Assembly: GCA_037176705.1 (NCBI GenBank)
Contig: CM073893.1
Location: 19,716,074-19,780,073, forward strand
DNA from: Molossus alvarezi
Taxonomy: Eukaryota; Chordata; Mammalia; Chiroptera; Molossidae
Reading direction: 5' to 3'
Length of the DNA: 64,000 nucleotides
Part shown: one piece after another, positions 37,816 to 49,144 of the stretch
How the letters are laid out: every line of letters starts with the position of its first letter
How positions within the stretch are numbered: the first letter of the stretch is position 1
Notes under the pieces: model-generated
The model's input: only the letters and a program-made list of their open reading frames with translations
What the model was told of the DNA's origin: nothing
Database searches by the model: none
Translations under genes and position numbers: made by a program

Positions 37816-38087
37816 CAGCAATTTTCAAACTTTTTCATCTCATAGCACAAATTACTAAAATTCTGCAGCACACACACAAAAAAATGTATTTTTTTTTGTC
37901 AATCTGACAAAAAAAGTAGGTCTAATTTGGATTTACTCACACTGGACAGCTATTGATGTGTTGTTGGCTGTTGTAATTTTTTTTTTTTTAATTTGACAAT
38001 CTAAGGGAAAAGGGGTCAGTGCCCCTGACTAAATAGTCAGGTACCATGTTTTAAAAATTCTTGTGATGCATGGGTTGAAAATTGCTA
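37816..38087. mobile_element. Non-autonomous hAT-type DNA transposon
   Basis: A 272-bp unit begins cagcaattttcaaac and ends gttgaaaattgcta, giving terminal inverted repeats of about 14 bp. The flanking octamers gtcgagtg and gtctaatg agree at 6 of 8 positions, fitting the 8-bp duplication of hAT elements. The interior has no coding capacity. It resembles bat nhAT families by memory. Confidence 0.72.
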
Positions 38088-38559
38088 GTCTAATGGAAGG
38101 TTTTGGGGAAACAGATAATAAAGAGAGCTATGATGGCCTTATGAGGAAACTTTTAATCTGCGATCTGAATGAGTAGGAGCTAACTACATGCTCTTTTTGT
38201 GTGCTGATAGGGATAGGGGAGCAAGAAAACGGTTTCGTACAAGTGCCGCCAGCTTATATGAAGGCCAAAGCACAAAGAAGAGGTTAGGATAAAAACAGAA
38301 AAGTGGTGAGCGCCTGGTGAGAGAAGAATTTTAGGACTTGGAAGGAGTTTGGATTTTTTCCTAAGTGCAGCAGAATGCTATCATATAATTTTGTAAAAGA
38401 AAGACATAATTAGATTTCTATTTCAGGCAACTTACTCAGATCCAGAATGAATAAATGAAAAGAGCCAGCATGGATTTTGGAAGAGACAGCCAGACAACTG
38501 GTTGGGAAATGTTATCCAGAATAGATACAAGATGGTAGAGAGAGGAATGACTCAGTCAC

Positions 38560-39150
38560 TCAAATAATTATGAGCTCTAACTAGGTGCCAGGCACCCAAT
38601 TAGGGATATTGAGGAATCTAGTAGGGGAAATATATCAAACAAGCGACAATGACAAAATGTAAAATTCTAATCATATTAAATACCACACGGGAAATATATG
38701 TCTGAAGCTGTGAAACAGAGAACCTTTCCTAATGCTTTGGGAAAAATTTCCTTTGAGGAAGGGAAATCTGAACTAAATTCTGAAGGTTGACTAGAAACTA
38801 TCTAAAAGGGCGTAATGGAGATGGGATGGAGGAAGAACAGTATTTACCATGAAACTGTCAAACAGCCAGTGTGGCAGGATGCAAGGAGCAAAGGGCAGTG
38901 TGAGTTAGATGAGGTTGGAGAGATGGGTTGGCACTGGACCATCCAGCATTAAGTATTTTAGTCTTTATCCTAAGACCCAGAATCCCTGGAAATGTTTTAA
39001 GCAGGGGATGCAATAAAGAGAACATCAAATTCATGTTTTGACAAGATTGTTGACTGCAAGCATGAAGAACGGATTGCAGGGGTGAAGAAGTGGATGTTGC
39101 CGAAGACCAGAAAGCTACTGGGAGGTAGAGGACTTGGTGATGGTGGAGAG
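38560..39150 (-). mobile_element. Ancient L2-like repeat, copy 3
   Basis: Contains aactaggtgccaggcaccca, ttcctttgaggaaggg, ttttaagcaggggatgcaat and gaacggattgcaggggtgaa, shared in type with copies 1 and 2. Confidence 0.55.
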
Positions 39151-39579
39151 ATTTCTAGTTGTCTTCTTAAACGTACTCCCGTGATCTGACCAGAGAAAGG
39201 GGTTTATCTTTTTACTCACTAGGGAAAGAACCAGGTCTAAAAATTACATTACACATTAAACTATTAACAACGGTCTCCCTTGGAGAATGGAAGAGGAAAA
39301 GATGGTAGGAAGAGGGAGTCCATTCACTTTTTACCATCAACTATTTGACGTTTATAAAAATGTAAACATGTTTAAAATATGAATAAAGAAATTCCATCAA
39401 ATTATTTGTAAGTGCAAGCAGGAGAGGGCTAGGACTGTCTTGTCTATGCTATTTAGGAAAGGATGTTGCTCACTCAAGACCCTTTCCCATTCATTCTGCT
39501 TCTCATGGCTAATCTGTACTAGGTTGGAAGAATTAAGAGTGGGATGTACAGAAAATACTTTTAAAAAATCTTAAATTGT

Positions 39580-39838
39580 GCCCTGGCTAGTTTGGCTCCG
39601 CGATTAGAGTGTCAGCCTGCGGTCCCGAGAAACCTGGGTTCAGTTCCCGCTAAGGGCACGTACCTCGGTTGCAGTTTGTCCCCGGCTCTGGGTGAGTCGT
39701 GCGGGTGGCAGCCACTTGATATGTCCCTTTCATGTTGATGTTTCTCTCTCTCTCTCTTCCTCTCTCTCCCTCCCACTCTATCTGAACAAAAAAAAGGAAA
39801 AATATCCTCTGGTGAGGATAAAAAATATATATATATAT
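39580..39838 (+). mobile_element. Ves SINE 22, hairpin tail
   Basis: Head gccctggctagtttggctcc, tail tcctctggtgagga followed by a short (AT)n. Confidence 0.93.
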
Positions 39839-40202
39839 TAAGTTGTGATTCCTATTTTTTCAGTAAATTGAAGCCTAACAGTGATCCATACTTAGAGAGT
39901 TGAGACTAAACAATGCTTCTTTCTCATTTATACATTGAGAAAGACCCAGAGAGAAATAAGCTAGTGTTGACTTTGGAAGAAACATTCAACAAACCGAGAG
40001 CTCTGTTTTGTGGAAATGAGGTGTTGTCTTTTTTATAAACAGATACACACAAAGTCCTTATCTAGAAAACTAAGTCTCAAAGAGTTAAACATGCAAGGAT
40101 TGGTGCCCAACACCCAGAATAGGATTTATATCATTATGGGCAATAAACTCTTCCCTAGGTAGAAGAGAGGTTATCTAGTGAACTATTAAATGTGCACTTA
40201 AG

Positions 40203-40357
40203 ATAAATCAAAGAACTTCTATGCATATACACATAACCAAAGGACACCGACAATACTGTGGGGAAGGCAGGAGGAGGGCAGGATTGGGGAAGAGAGGGTC
40301 AATGGAGAAAAGAGGGGACATCTGTAATACATCCAATAAAGACGAGTTAAAAATAAA
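40203..40357 (+). mobile_element. L1/HAL1 3'-UTR-only insertion
   Basis: About 155 bp of bat L1-type 3' UTR, with the motif gacatctgtaatacatccaa, is flanked by aaatgtgcactta on both sides. Confidence 0.82.
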
Positions 40358-40808
40358 TAAATGTGCACTTAGAGTAGAATCATACACATTCAGCCAGCAT
40401 TAACTCATAATGCATTCAAGTGTGGAATTGGGACCTTTTCATTTACATTTTATTAAACTGTTTTTGAGTTTCTTTACTTTCTGTAGTACCACTTTTGCTT
40501 TTGCTATTTGCGATAAACATCATTTAGAAGAGTGTGGTTTTTATTGGTGTTGCTGTTGTTTTATTTTATGGGTTTTGTTTGTTTGCATCCCACTTACTAA
40601 CATGGATGTGGAGATGCTAAAACACAGAAAAAGCAAAAATTAAAAAGAGCAGTTTACTTGCTAATAGATAAGCAGCAATAGGGTTCACAAACAGTATTAA
40701 TTGCCCACAACTGTACAGAGCTGTACAAACAACTTTCACATCCATTACTTTATTTCATTTTCTGCCACCTCTTGAGACAGAGATTCTCACTCATGTCATG
40801 ATCTAATC

Positions 40809-41252
40809 CAGTGGTTCTCAACCTTCCTAATGCTGCGACCCTTTAATACAGTTTCTCATGTTGTGGTGACCCCCAACCATAAAATTATTTTTTTATCCTC
40901 ACCTGAGGACATTTTTCCATTTTTTTGTTCAGAGTGGGAGGGAGAGAGAGGAAGAGAGAGAGAGAAAAATCAACGTGAAAGGGACACAACAAGTGGCTGC
41001 CACACACACAACCCAACCAGGGCCGGGGACAAACTGAACCGAGGTACGCGCACCCTTAGCGGGAACCAAACCCGGGTCTCTCTGGACCGCAGGCCGACGC
41101 TCTAACCGCTGAGCCAAACTGGCCAGGGCCATAAAATTATTTTTGTTGCTACTTCGTGACTGTAATTTTGCTACTATTATGTCTTAGGCAACCCCTGTGA
41201 AAAGGTCGTTCGACCTCCAAAGGGGTCACCACCCACAGGTTGAGAACCGCTG
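40809..41252. mobile_element. SPIN/URR1-like hAT element split by SINE 23
   Basis: The ends cagtggttctcaacct and aggttgagaaccgctg form 16-bp inverted repeats with one mismatch. Inside are aaaaggtcgttcgacctcca and gcgaccctttaatacagttt motifs that I recall from SPIN and rodent URR1 non-autonomous hAT elements. Without the SINE it is about 205 bp. Flanking octamers are not a clean duplication. Confidence 0.8.
40891..41129 (-). mobile_element. Ves SINE 23, inserted in a hAT element
   Basis: Flanked by ccataaaattattttt on both sides. It splits the SPIN/URR1-like element at 40809-41252. Confidence 0.95.
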
Positions 41253-41254
41253 AT

Positions 41255-41950
41255 AATCCTAACCACTTGCCAAGATTTTAATCTTCTGATGTCTGTGCTC
41301 TTCTCTCAACCAGTGTAACAGCGATAGAATGTTGCTGGAAAGGAACTGGATTATAGTTCTCTCAGGCAAGTACACACATACACAAGATGGGGTGCTTGTG
41401 AACTCAGGGACAGGGAAGTATAGCTGAGTCTCCTCACAACCCACCAGGAAACTGAGCAGTCCTCTCTGCCTGCGATTCTTAGTCTATCTTTTCATTCTTA
41501 CCCTCCATAGCCTGTTTTTTCCAAGCCCATGGCCACACCAAGACTGCAGTCACAGGCATGGCACATGAGTTCAAAGGGTGTACCCCTGAGTCTCAGCTGA
41601 AGTTCCAAACTTCCTGGGAGACATCTGACTGACAAAGCTTGGGTGAGAGGAGCATCTCTCTTCGACTGACTCTTAATAAGGAAAACTGTCTTAGTAGCAA
41701 TGGAAATGAAGTAAAATCATGGGTACTACATTAGACCAATCTGGTCAAATCAATGATTGTAAATATTTTGAATAAGTGTTTTATAAGATTATACTAAAAC
41801 CTTGAAAAAAATATCCTAATAAAGCCACTATGTTACAGGAAAGCATACGCCTTTACAATGTAACTCAGTTCAGTTATTGGCACCAATTAACTTTAAAGCC
41901 TAATTCAAGAATGCTGGGGAAAGATGTCCATGTGGCCAGATAAAAAAAGT
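41255..41950. other. No feature recognised
   Basis: Intergenic sequence with no named repeat or coding similarity. Confidence 0.5.
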
Positions 41951-42366
41951 GATCCAAATGGCTGGCTGCTAGTTGGGATAGGAAGATAAAATTCCAGCTG
42001 AAAATGTCAAAAAGCAGAATAAAAAACTTGGTTCCAGTGATTTAAGGATTCCAGAAAAAAGACCTGTGGATATTAACGGGTTAGTAACAATAAAACAAAC
42101 ACCAATATTTAGAAATAGAGAACTGAAGAGAAAGGGCTCTGATTAATAGAATCAAAGAAATTCCCCACAAAGAATAGTAAAGCAGTTATGAAAATAGTCA
42201 AGGAAACATGCATAGAGAATCATTCCAGGAGGTACAACAGACTACCATAGAAACTCCAGAAAAAATGAGTGAATAAAAACATTCATAAGCTGAAAGATGA
42301 CCTATGAGGAACATCATTATGAAATATAAGAACACAGGCATAACAATCTCAAAAAATTCTAGAATG

Positions 42367-42566
42367 AGCCCTGGCAGGTGTGGCTCAGTTGGTTGTGGTC
42401 CTGTGCATTGCAAGGTCACCAGTTCAATTCCTGGTCAGGGCATATACCAGGGTTTCGGGTTGATTCCCTGGTCAGGGTGCGTACAGGAGGCAACCAATTG
42501 ATTACATTGATATTTCTCTCTGTCCCTCTCCCTATCTCCCTCTCTCAAAATCAATATAAACTCGTT
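42367..42566 (+). mobile_element. Ves SINE 24, AATAAA-type tail
   Basis: Head gccctggcaggtgtggctca, end caaaatcaatataaa. Flanked by aattctagaatga on both sides. Confidence 0.92.
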
Positions 42567-42692
42567 AATTCTAGAATGAAAAAGTGGGTCTTATACATAT
42601 TCAGTCTAGAAATTTCCCCATATTCAGAATAGAAGCCTGAATTATCTAAATATGAAGAAAACACTTTCTTAGGAAGCCAGTTGAAAATATAC

Positions 42693-42850
42693 CTCCCTGG
42701 GTGGTGTTGCTCAGTGGTTGGAGCGGTGTCCTATGCACTAGAAAGCTGCAGGTTCGATTTCTGGTCAGAGCACATACAGGAGGCAACCAATCAATGTTTC
42801 TCTCTCACATGGGTGTTTCTCTCTTCCTTCCTCAATTAAAAAAAAAAAAG
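42693..42850 (+). mobile_element. Ves SINE 25, shortened
   Basis: Head tccctgggtggtgttgctca, lacking part of the central body, with a poly-A end. Flanked approximately by aaaatatac/aaagtatac. Confidence 0.82.
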
Positions 42851-42982
42851 TATACTCCCCCAACACACACACACACACACACATTGGATTTAGTAAACAG
42901 ACAATGAAAAACCAAACACCTAGGGGAAGTGGTAAAGTCAAAATGACACACTGGACAGCAAGCTACAAAAGCTTTCAGTTCA

Positions 42983-43215
42983 GCCCTGGCTGGTTTCTCT
43001 CAGTGGTTAGTCAGCCCGAGGACCAAAGAGTTATGGGTTTGATTCCGGTCAAGGGCACGTACCTTGGTTGCGGTTCGGTCCCCGGCCATGGTCGGAGTTG
43101 TGCAGGAGGCAACCAATCGATGTCTCTCTCTCACATCAATGTCTCTCCCTCTCACTCCCTCCCACTCTATCTGAAGATAAATGGAAATATCCTTGGGTGA
43201 GGATTTAAAAAAAGC
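42983..43215 (+). mobile_element. Ves SINE 26, hairpin tail
   Basis: Flanked by aaaagctttcagttcag on both sides, inserted in an old L1. Confidence 0.95.
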
Positions 43216-44441
43216 AAAAGCTTTCAGTTCAGAGTGAAGCAGGACGGAAACTCGCAGGGAGGTCTGCGAGATAATTGGTAGTTTCAGTATTGCAAGAGAA
43301 TAAAGAACTGGCTAGTAAAGTACTCAATGTGATAGAGAAGATTGAAATTTTTATGATTAAATGCTAGAAATTATGAAAAAAGGGTAATTAGCCTAAAAAT
43401 AGGGCACCATAGTACCCTGTCATGGCTTTGAGCTGAATATTGTCATAGTTATATAAATGGGATGACTGACTGAACTAAAATTTGTCTTGTAACTATACTG
43501 GGAGTCCGAGAAGATTAGGGCCTGTATTCGTATGTGTATGCATGTGTGCAAAGAAAAACAAGTATGTAAGGAATAAAACCTTATTTGATGTAATAGAAGA
43601 TAAATGATGTTTTTAAAGAGACATATGGGTTTCAAACATAAGGAGCTTAGAAGTTGCCACTGTGCCCTAACAAGTAAAAAGCTGAACTGACTGAAAAATC
43701 AGCAACTCCTCTTTGATCCGTAAGAGAAGGGCGACCTGGGGCAAATGGCTGCCCACAGACCAGAGAGCAGTCAGAGCACAGGGTGCTTACCGGAGCGGAA
43801 ACGCACGGAGCGGGAACTTTTAAATTATGAATGAATACATCAATAAGTAAATCCTGAAAGAAGCCAGAGGGAAAAACTTTACCTATAGAGGAACAAAAAT
43901 AAGAATTACATTCAACTTCTCCAAAACTATGCAAGCACGAAGAGAGTGGAGTGAAATTTAAAGAGTTACTAAAGAAACTCCCAACATAAAATTCTGTTTC
44001 CTGCAAAATTATCCTTCAAAAGCGAAGGAAAAATACTTTCCCAGACAAAACATGAGAGAATGCTGTTAAAAAATGTTAGAAGTTCTTTAGAGAGAAGGAA
44101 ATAAAATGTCAGAAACTCAGATCTACATAAATAAGAGCATTAAAGAAGGAATAAAAAATGTAAAACATTTTACATTAATTGATCTAATAAAACTTCAAAA
44201 TTGTAATAGCAACAATGTATTCAATTATGTATATATCTTATTTATACACCATAAAGCTTGTGTATGTGTATATGAATTGAGTGATGGCAATGATACAAGG
44301 GACAGGAGAAAAATTGGATTATTTTGTTATCATAAGGTACTTACACTACCCATGAAGTAGTTTAGTGTTACTTGAAAGTGGACTTGGATTAGTTGTAAAT
44401 GTATATTGCAAATTCTAGAAAAACCAATAAAACAACAATTT

Positions 44442-44699
44442 TTTTTTTAATCCTCACCTGAGGATATGGTTTTATTGATTTCAGAGAGAAAGAGAAAGGG
44501 AGGGAGGGAGAGGGAGGGAGAGAGAGAAAGAGAGAGGTAGAAACATCATTGTGAGAGAGAAACATTGGTTAGCTGCTCTTGTACGTGCCCGGACTAAGGA
44601 ACAAACCTGCAACCCAGATATGTGCCCTGAATGGGAATCGAACCCCAAACTTTTGGTGTATGGGACAACACTGCAATGAACTGAGCCACCTGGCTAGGG
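44442..44699 (-). mobile_element. Ves SINE 27, composite tail
   Basis: On the minus strand the tail has both tgaaatcaataaaacc and tcctcaggtgagga, joining the two tail types found separately in most other copies here. Confidence 0.9.
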
Positions 44700-45178
44700 T
44701 AAAAAAAGTTTTTTAAAAACATGTAATTGATATACTAAGAAAAGAGAAAAAATAGAATCATATAAAATGCACAATTAAAACCACAAAAGGCAAAAAAAGA
44801 GTGGAAGACAAAAACAGGATAAAGAATAAGGGCAACAAGTAGAAAATGGTAATGAATAGGGTAGACAAGAATCCAACTACATCAATAATTACTTTGAATG
44901 TCAATCATCTAAATGCACCAATTAAGACAGATTGTCAGACACAATCCAACCACGTTGTCTATAAGAAACCCACATCAAACACAGACACATATAGAAAAAA
45001 ATAAAGTGTATATACCAAAATAACAATAGAAAAACCTCAAGAAAACAAAAGTGAGCTAGTGGCAGGGAATATACAACTTCTTTTTTACCTTGTCTTTTTC
45101 CAAACCTACCAAGAGCATGCTGCTATTACAGTAATATAACACAGGTTATTAAACACTCTTACTCAAAATCTTACTATG

Positions 45179-45391
45179 GCCCTGGCCAGTTTGGCTCAGC
45201 GGTTAGAGCGTCCCGGGTTCGGTTCCCTCTAAGGGCCCGTACCTCGGTTGCAGTTTGTGCCCAGCCCTGGTTGGTCGTGCAGGTGGCAGCCACTCGATGT
45301 GTCCCTTTCACATAGCTGTTTCTCTCTCTCTTGCTCCTTCCCACGCTATCTGAACAAAAAAATGGAAAAATGTCCTCTGAGGATAAAAAAA
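45179..45391 (+). mobile_element. Ves SINE 28, internal deletion in the head
   Basis: The tRNA-like head lacks the stretch between gagcgtc and ccgggttc. The tail is tcctctgagga. Flanked by aaaatcttactatg on both sides. Confidence 0.94.
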
Positions 45392-45459
45392 AAAATCTTA
45401 CTATGATTTTTTCTGGGTGATCTTTATTTTCTAGTTATTTTATCATTCATTCATTTGTA

Positions 45460-45800
45460 ATGCCCCATTTGTGGCAAAGACAATGCTATGTGTTCAGCAG
45501 ATCATAACTCATATGACACTTCCCATCCCCCTTACCACACTGGCTGGGAGTTGTTTGGCTGAGCACTGGCCTATCGAGATGGGGAGAAGTGATGTATACC
45601 TGCTAGGCCTAGCCATGAAACCCCACAGGATCTACCATTCTAGCTCATCCCCACCATGGCAAGTTTGGAGATTTAAAGCTGGAGTGGAGAAGTCTGGATG
45701 CCTAGAACCTGGAGCCTGCCACACAGGAATAGGACGAAGCCACTGAGATGTTGCAATTGTTATAATAGCAATCCATCTATCCTAATATAGCACTACCATT
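45460..45800 (+). mobile_element. MaLR (MLT1-like) LTR relic
   Basis: The end gaagccactgagatgttgca, with tctatcctaatatagca after it, and the region gctgagcactggcctatcga resemble MLT1 LTRs of the ERVL-MaLR group. Strongly diverged. Confidence 0.5.
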
Positions 45801-45844
45801 ACTAGTGGGAAACAAACTAAAATGCTCCTTCTGAAATACAAACC

Positions 45845-46165
45845 TTTAATAGTGGCCCATAAGCTACTGAATGGAGTCCTCGCATGGCATGCATGAAGGG
45901 CATAACCTGGTCCCAAGCAGTTCACATTCTAGAAATCTCACTGTCCCTCATGTTCCCCAAACTCCCGGACCCATTCTTCCCCATGACAGTACTGATCACA
46001 ACTGTACTGTAATTAGTTGGTTATTCATCATTCCCTTTCACTAGTTCGTGAGTGTTCAATGAAGCAAGCAGCTGTCTTCTTCACAGATGTATCTTCAAAG
46101 CTTAATACTTCATGTGCCAGGCATATAAAGGATGCTCAGAATAAATAAATGTGTTCCTAAATGTT
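45845..46165 (+). mobile_element. L2 3'-end relic
   Basis: Contains gatcacaactgtactgtaat and gtgccaggcatataaaggat, typical of the L2 3' end. Confidence 0.7.
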
Positions 46166-46750
46166 CATAACCTCCTAAAATACCATGAAATCTTAAGAGC
46201 CTGGAAGGTAGTAAAAAGCAATTTTCATTTCATCAGAACACATTCTCTTCTAAAATAAATGTTAAATCCCTGAATATCTGACTTGCTAGCCTAAAGCTCT
46301 TACATTATTGAAATGAAACCAAGAGCCAGGAACCAAATAACATCCTTTTGAACTAGAACTGGTTTCCAGGCCAAATTCTTTATGGGTTTGTGAAACTTTA
46401 AAATTCTGATTTCCCAAATTCAAAAATAATTTTTTTCGTCTTGGAAACCTGCAACAAAATTATTCTTAGGTATTTTAAGTGGTAGTGGATTCTGAGTTAT
46501 TTCACACAGGAAGCAGCCTTAGAGATAACCATAACTCAAAAAACATTCCACTTGTGAGGAGACCTTCTCAGAAAAACACTGTATTTTATGCTACTTGGAA
46601 ACTTTAGGTTTAATAACAGCCCTTCCATTAAATACAAAAGCATTATTTTAAAATGTATTAAACAGCATCTTTCAAGGTGGTCTTGAATGTTATTTTAATA
46701 GTATTCATGAAGTATATGGTTAAAAAGCTTATTTTTTTAAAAAAATCTAT

Positions 46751-46756
46751 TTTATT
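46751..46756 (-). promoter_or_regulatory. Candidate distal ITM2B polyadenylation signal
   Basis: The minus strand reads AATAAA in the context GTGAATAAAATAG, about 750 nt after the stop codon and followed by a T-rich run. Use as the main 3' end is inferred, not shown. Confidence 0.45.
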
Positions 46757-47286
46757 CACTGTATATAGAGAACTGGATTTTTTAAAAATTATTTCCTCCT
46801 TTACATGGATTATATCTTAAGATATGAAGAACCAACTTACTCTTTGGTTTTATTACATGGGAAAAACAACACACAGGCCTTTAGTCAAACAACATTGTGA
46901 TATTTATATTCCATTGCACAGATATGGGTTATACAAATTAGTAACGCAAGTTATTTCTTAAATTCCAAACATTTTCTAAAATATTATTACAGCAGATGCC
47001 TAGGATATTAAAACACTGAGGTGAAAATTATACTCTAAATAGTTAAATATGACACTGAAAATACTGCATATTTTAATTAGAGAAAAATTAAATTGTGTGC
47101 ACAAATGCTCTAACAACTAAGCAGCAGGGCAACTAACAACTACAAATAAGTCACGGTGGTCCATTTTCATGTATGCATTTATATGATTATTCTTTAGATA
47201 ACCACGCCTCTTGAAAATGCATATAATTAAAACATAGAATCTCTCTATACCTAAGATCTATGGTGAAGTGTACTATTATGTATGAC

Positions 47287-47292
47287 TTTATT
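47287..47292 (-). promoter_or_regulatory. Candidate proximal ITM2B polyadenylation signal
   Basis: The minus strand reads AATAAA in the context GTTGAATAAAGTC, about 215 nt after the stop codon. It could produce a short 3' UTR isoform. Confidence 0.35.
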
Positions 47293-47507
47293 CAACTACT
47301 AATTTAAAGATAAAAGACACCACACTGGAAAGAAGAAAATATTTTTTTTAAAGGAAATGGTTTTAATTGAATTAATGAGATGAAAAGATAGTGAAGCCCT
47401 GTTTGCTACTTACATGAAAGATGATTTTAAAAAATAATCACTGCACAAAATACAAAGGGTAGGGTTATGCTGTGATATTAAATTTTTTCCATGTTTTTCT
47501 TGACTGT

Positions 47508-47593
47508 TCAAGAACAAATTAAAGTTTCCACGGCAAATTTGTTTTCAAAATGCCGAATTGTAACACAATCTCTGACTTCACGTTTCTGAATAC
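47508..47593 (-). CDS. ITM2B: ITM2B exon 6 (furin site, Bri23 peptide, stop)
   Basis: This terminal coding exon completes Gly239 and adds 27 residues and a TGA stop (47508-47510). It carries the furin cleavage site IQKR (240-243), followed by the 23-residue Bri23 peptide that is released from the precursor. Cys248 and Cys265, which form the Bri23 disulfide, are present, and the end RHFENKFAVETLICS matches human. The N-terminal part of Bri23 reads EVRDCVT, where human, from memory, reads EASNCFA: five substitutions in seven positions. The acceptor is CCAAACAG. Total length through exon 6 agrees with the 266-residue human protein, so the gene looks intact. Confidence 0.97.
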
Positions 47594-47938
47594 CTGTTTG
47601 GGAGGGAAAAGTTTTTAAATTTTTGGTTCTTTAGTAAAAAATATTCACATTAATCCTCATAGTTATTATTTAGACATATAAAAATATCTCACTCTATATT
47701 ACATTAACTCCTATAGTTAAAATTTTTAACATTAAAGGAAATAATTTTCTCTTTTCTGAACTGTCTTAACAGATCTTAGTAACAATAACAATGCCATACA
47801 TATAACTTAGAAATATATCTTGACTGTGGTGGTGATTTGTTGAAACTTCACATTAAAAATAGAGAATTTCGTTGTATGTGTAAGTCTGACTTTTAAAAAA
47901 TTATGAATGATTAAGATATTTTAAAAGTGTAAGAAATC

Positions 47939-48190
47939 GCCCTAGCCGGTTTGGCTCAGTGGTTAAAATGTCGGCCTGCGGTCCTGAGAGACCCGGGTTC
48001 GGTTCCCGCTAAGGGCATGTACCTCGGTTGCAGTTTGTCCCCAGCCCTGGTCAGTCGTGCGGATGGCAGCCACTCGATGTGTTCCTTTCACATCGATGTT
48101 TCTCTCTCTCTCTCTGTTCCTCTCTCTCCCTCCCACTCTACCTGAACAAAAAAATGGGAAAATGTCCTCGGGTGAGGATAAAAAAAAAAA
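47939..48190 (+). mobile_element. Ves SINE 29 in ITM2B intron 5
   Basis: Full-length, antisense to ITM2B. Flanked by aaaagtgtaagaaatc and a one-mismatch copy. Confidence 0.94.
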
Positions 48191-48268
48191 GTGTAATAAA
48201 TCAAGCAGCAGGTTTCAGGTGATTCATTACCATGAAATAAGAGAACAGTATTATTAAAAGTGCTAACA

Positions 48269-48465
48269 GCCCAGCCAGTGTGGCTCAGTGGTTGAGCGTT
48301 GACGCATGTACTAGGAGGTCGCTGGTCAGGGTACATGCCCAGGTTGTGAGCCAATTCCCCAGTGGGGGGCATGCAGGAGGCGGCCAATCGATGTTCTCTC
48401 TCATTGATGTTTCTCTCTCTCTCTCTCTCCCTTCCTCTCTCTCTAAAATCAATAAAGAAAAAAAA
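48269..48465 (+). mobile_element. Ves SINE 30 in ITM2B intron 5
   Basis: Head gcccagccagtgtggctcag, tail aaaatcaataaag, followed by an (AT)n palindrome at 48468-48502. Confidence 0.93.
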
Positions 48466-48599
48466 AATATGTATATATATATATTTTGTTATATATATAT
48501 AACAAAAGCCAGGAAAGCACTTTTACTGGGTGCTGCAGTTCCAAAGAAATCACTTCTTTGAATGTCACTTCTTACTTTCCCACAGCTCTGTCACATGTA

Positions 48600-48712
48600 C
48601 TTTCATTTTATTTTTATAATGATTTTGAAAGGAAATGGGGAGATACCATCATCCTTATTTTTCAGGTGAAAAAACAAAGGTTAAGTGAGTTGGCAAAGCT
48701 ATATTAGTTGTA
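48600..48712 (-). mobile_element. MIR relic in ITM2B intron 5
   Basis: Plus strand ttcaggtgaaaaaacaaagg and taagtgagttggcaaagct are the reverse complement of the MIR core. Confidence 0.65.
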
Positions 48713-49144
48713 TCAATACTCTTAATTCTTCAGCCAAATTCCTTTGTAATTAAACTGATGGTGATTATCTTCAACAAGATCCCAAAGGCAAAAATCTGCT
48801 TAGAAACCAGATCCGAGCATGCAACTGAAGAGCTTCTCTGGAGATCCTCTGGATAAAGAAGAACCCTTGCAGTAGGCTGTACCAAAGAGGTGGATGGAAA
48901 GTTGGACTGAGTGACTACATGGAAAGAACCTACCAGCATCTCAAGACAATGAGATTTCACATTCACCTATTCTCTCTATCTGAAAAAAGTGGAGTTAAGA
49001 GTTAAGGTGATTCTTCAGAAATCTACAGATATTATATATAGTGATAGAACAGTTTTATTTCTCACTCATGCAAACATATTAACTCTAGTTTAACACAATG
49101 AAGTGAAAAAAAAAACTTTTCTGCCAGCACTTTAAAAATATTAC

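Larger units (their letters stand above)
41950..45060 (+). mobile_element. Old L1 relic (5' region to ORF2 start)
   Basis: Segments 43220-44440 and 44700-45060 follow the order of an old L1: ORF1 C-terminal end, inter-ORF DNA, and the endonuclease start (caataattactttgaatgtca, then acgttgtctataagaaaccc). The part before 43220 is assigned by inference only. SINES 24-27 interrupt it. Confidence 0.6.
46730..47507 (-). other. ITM2B: ITM2B 3' UTR (approximate)
   Basis: Unique AT-rich sequence follows the ITM2B stop codon with no interspersed repeat recognised. Two AATAAA hexamers occur on the minus strand: 47292-47287, about 215 nt after the stop, and 46756-46751, about 750 nt after the stop (context GTGAATAAAATAG). 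The distal one is taken as the end of the main mRNA by inference. The left boundary is therefore approximate. Confidence 0.55.
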
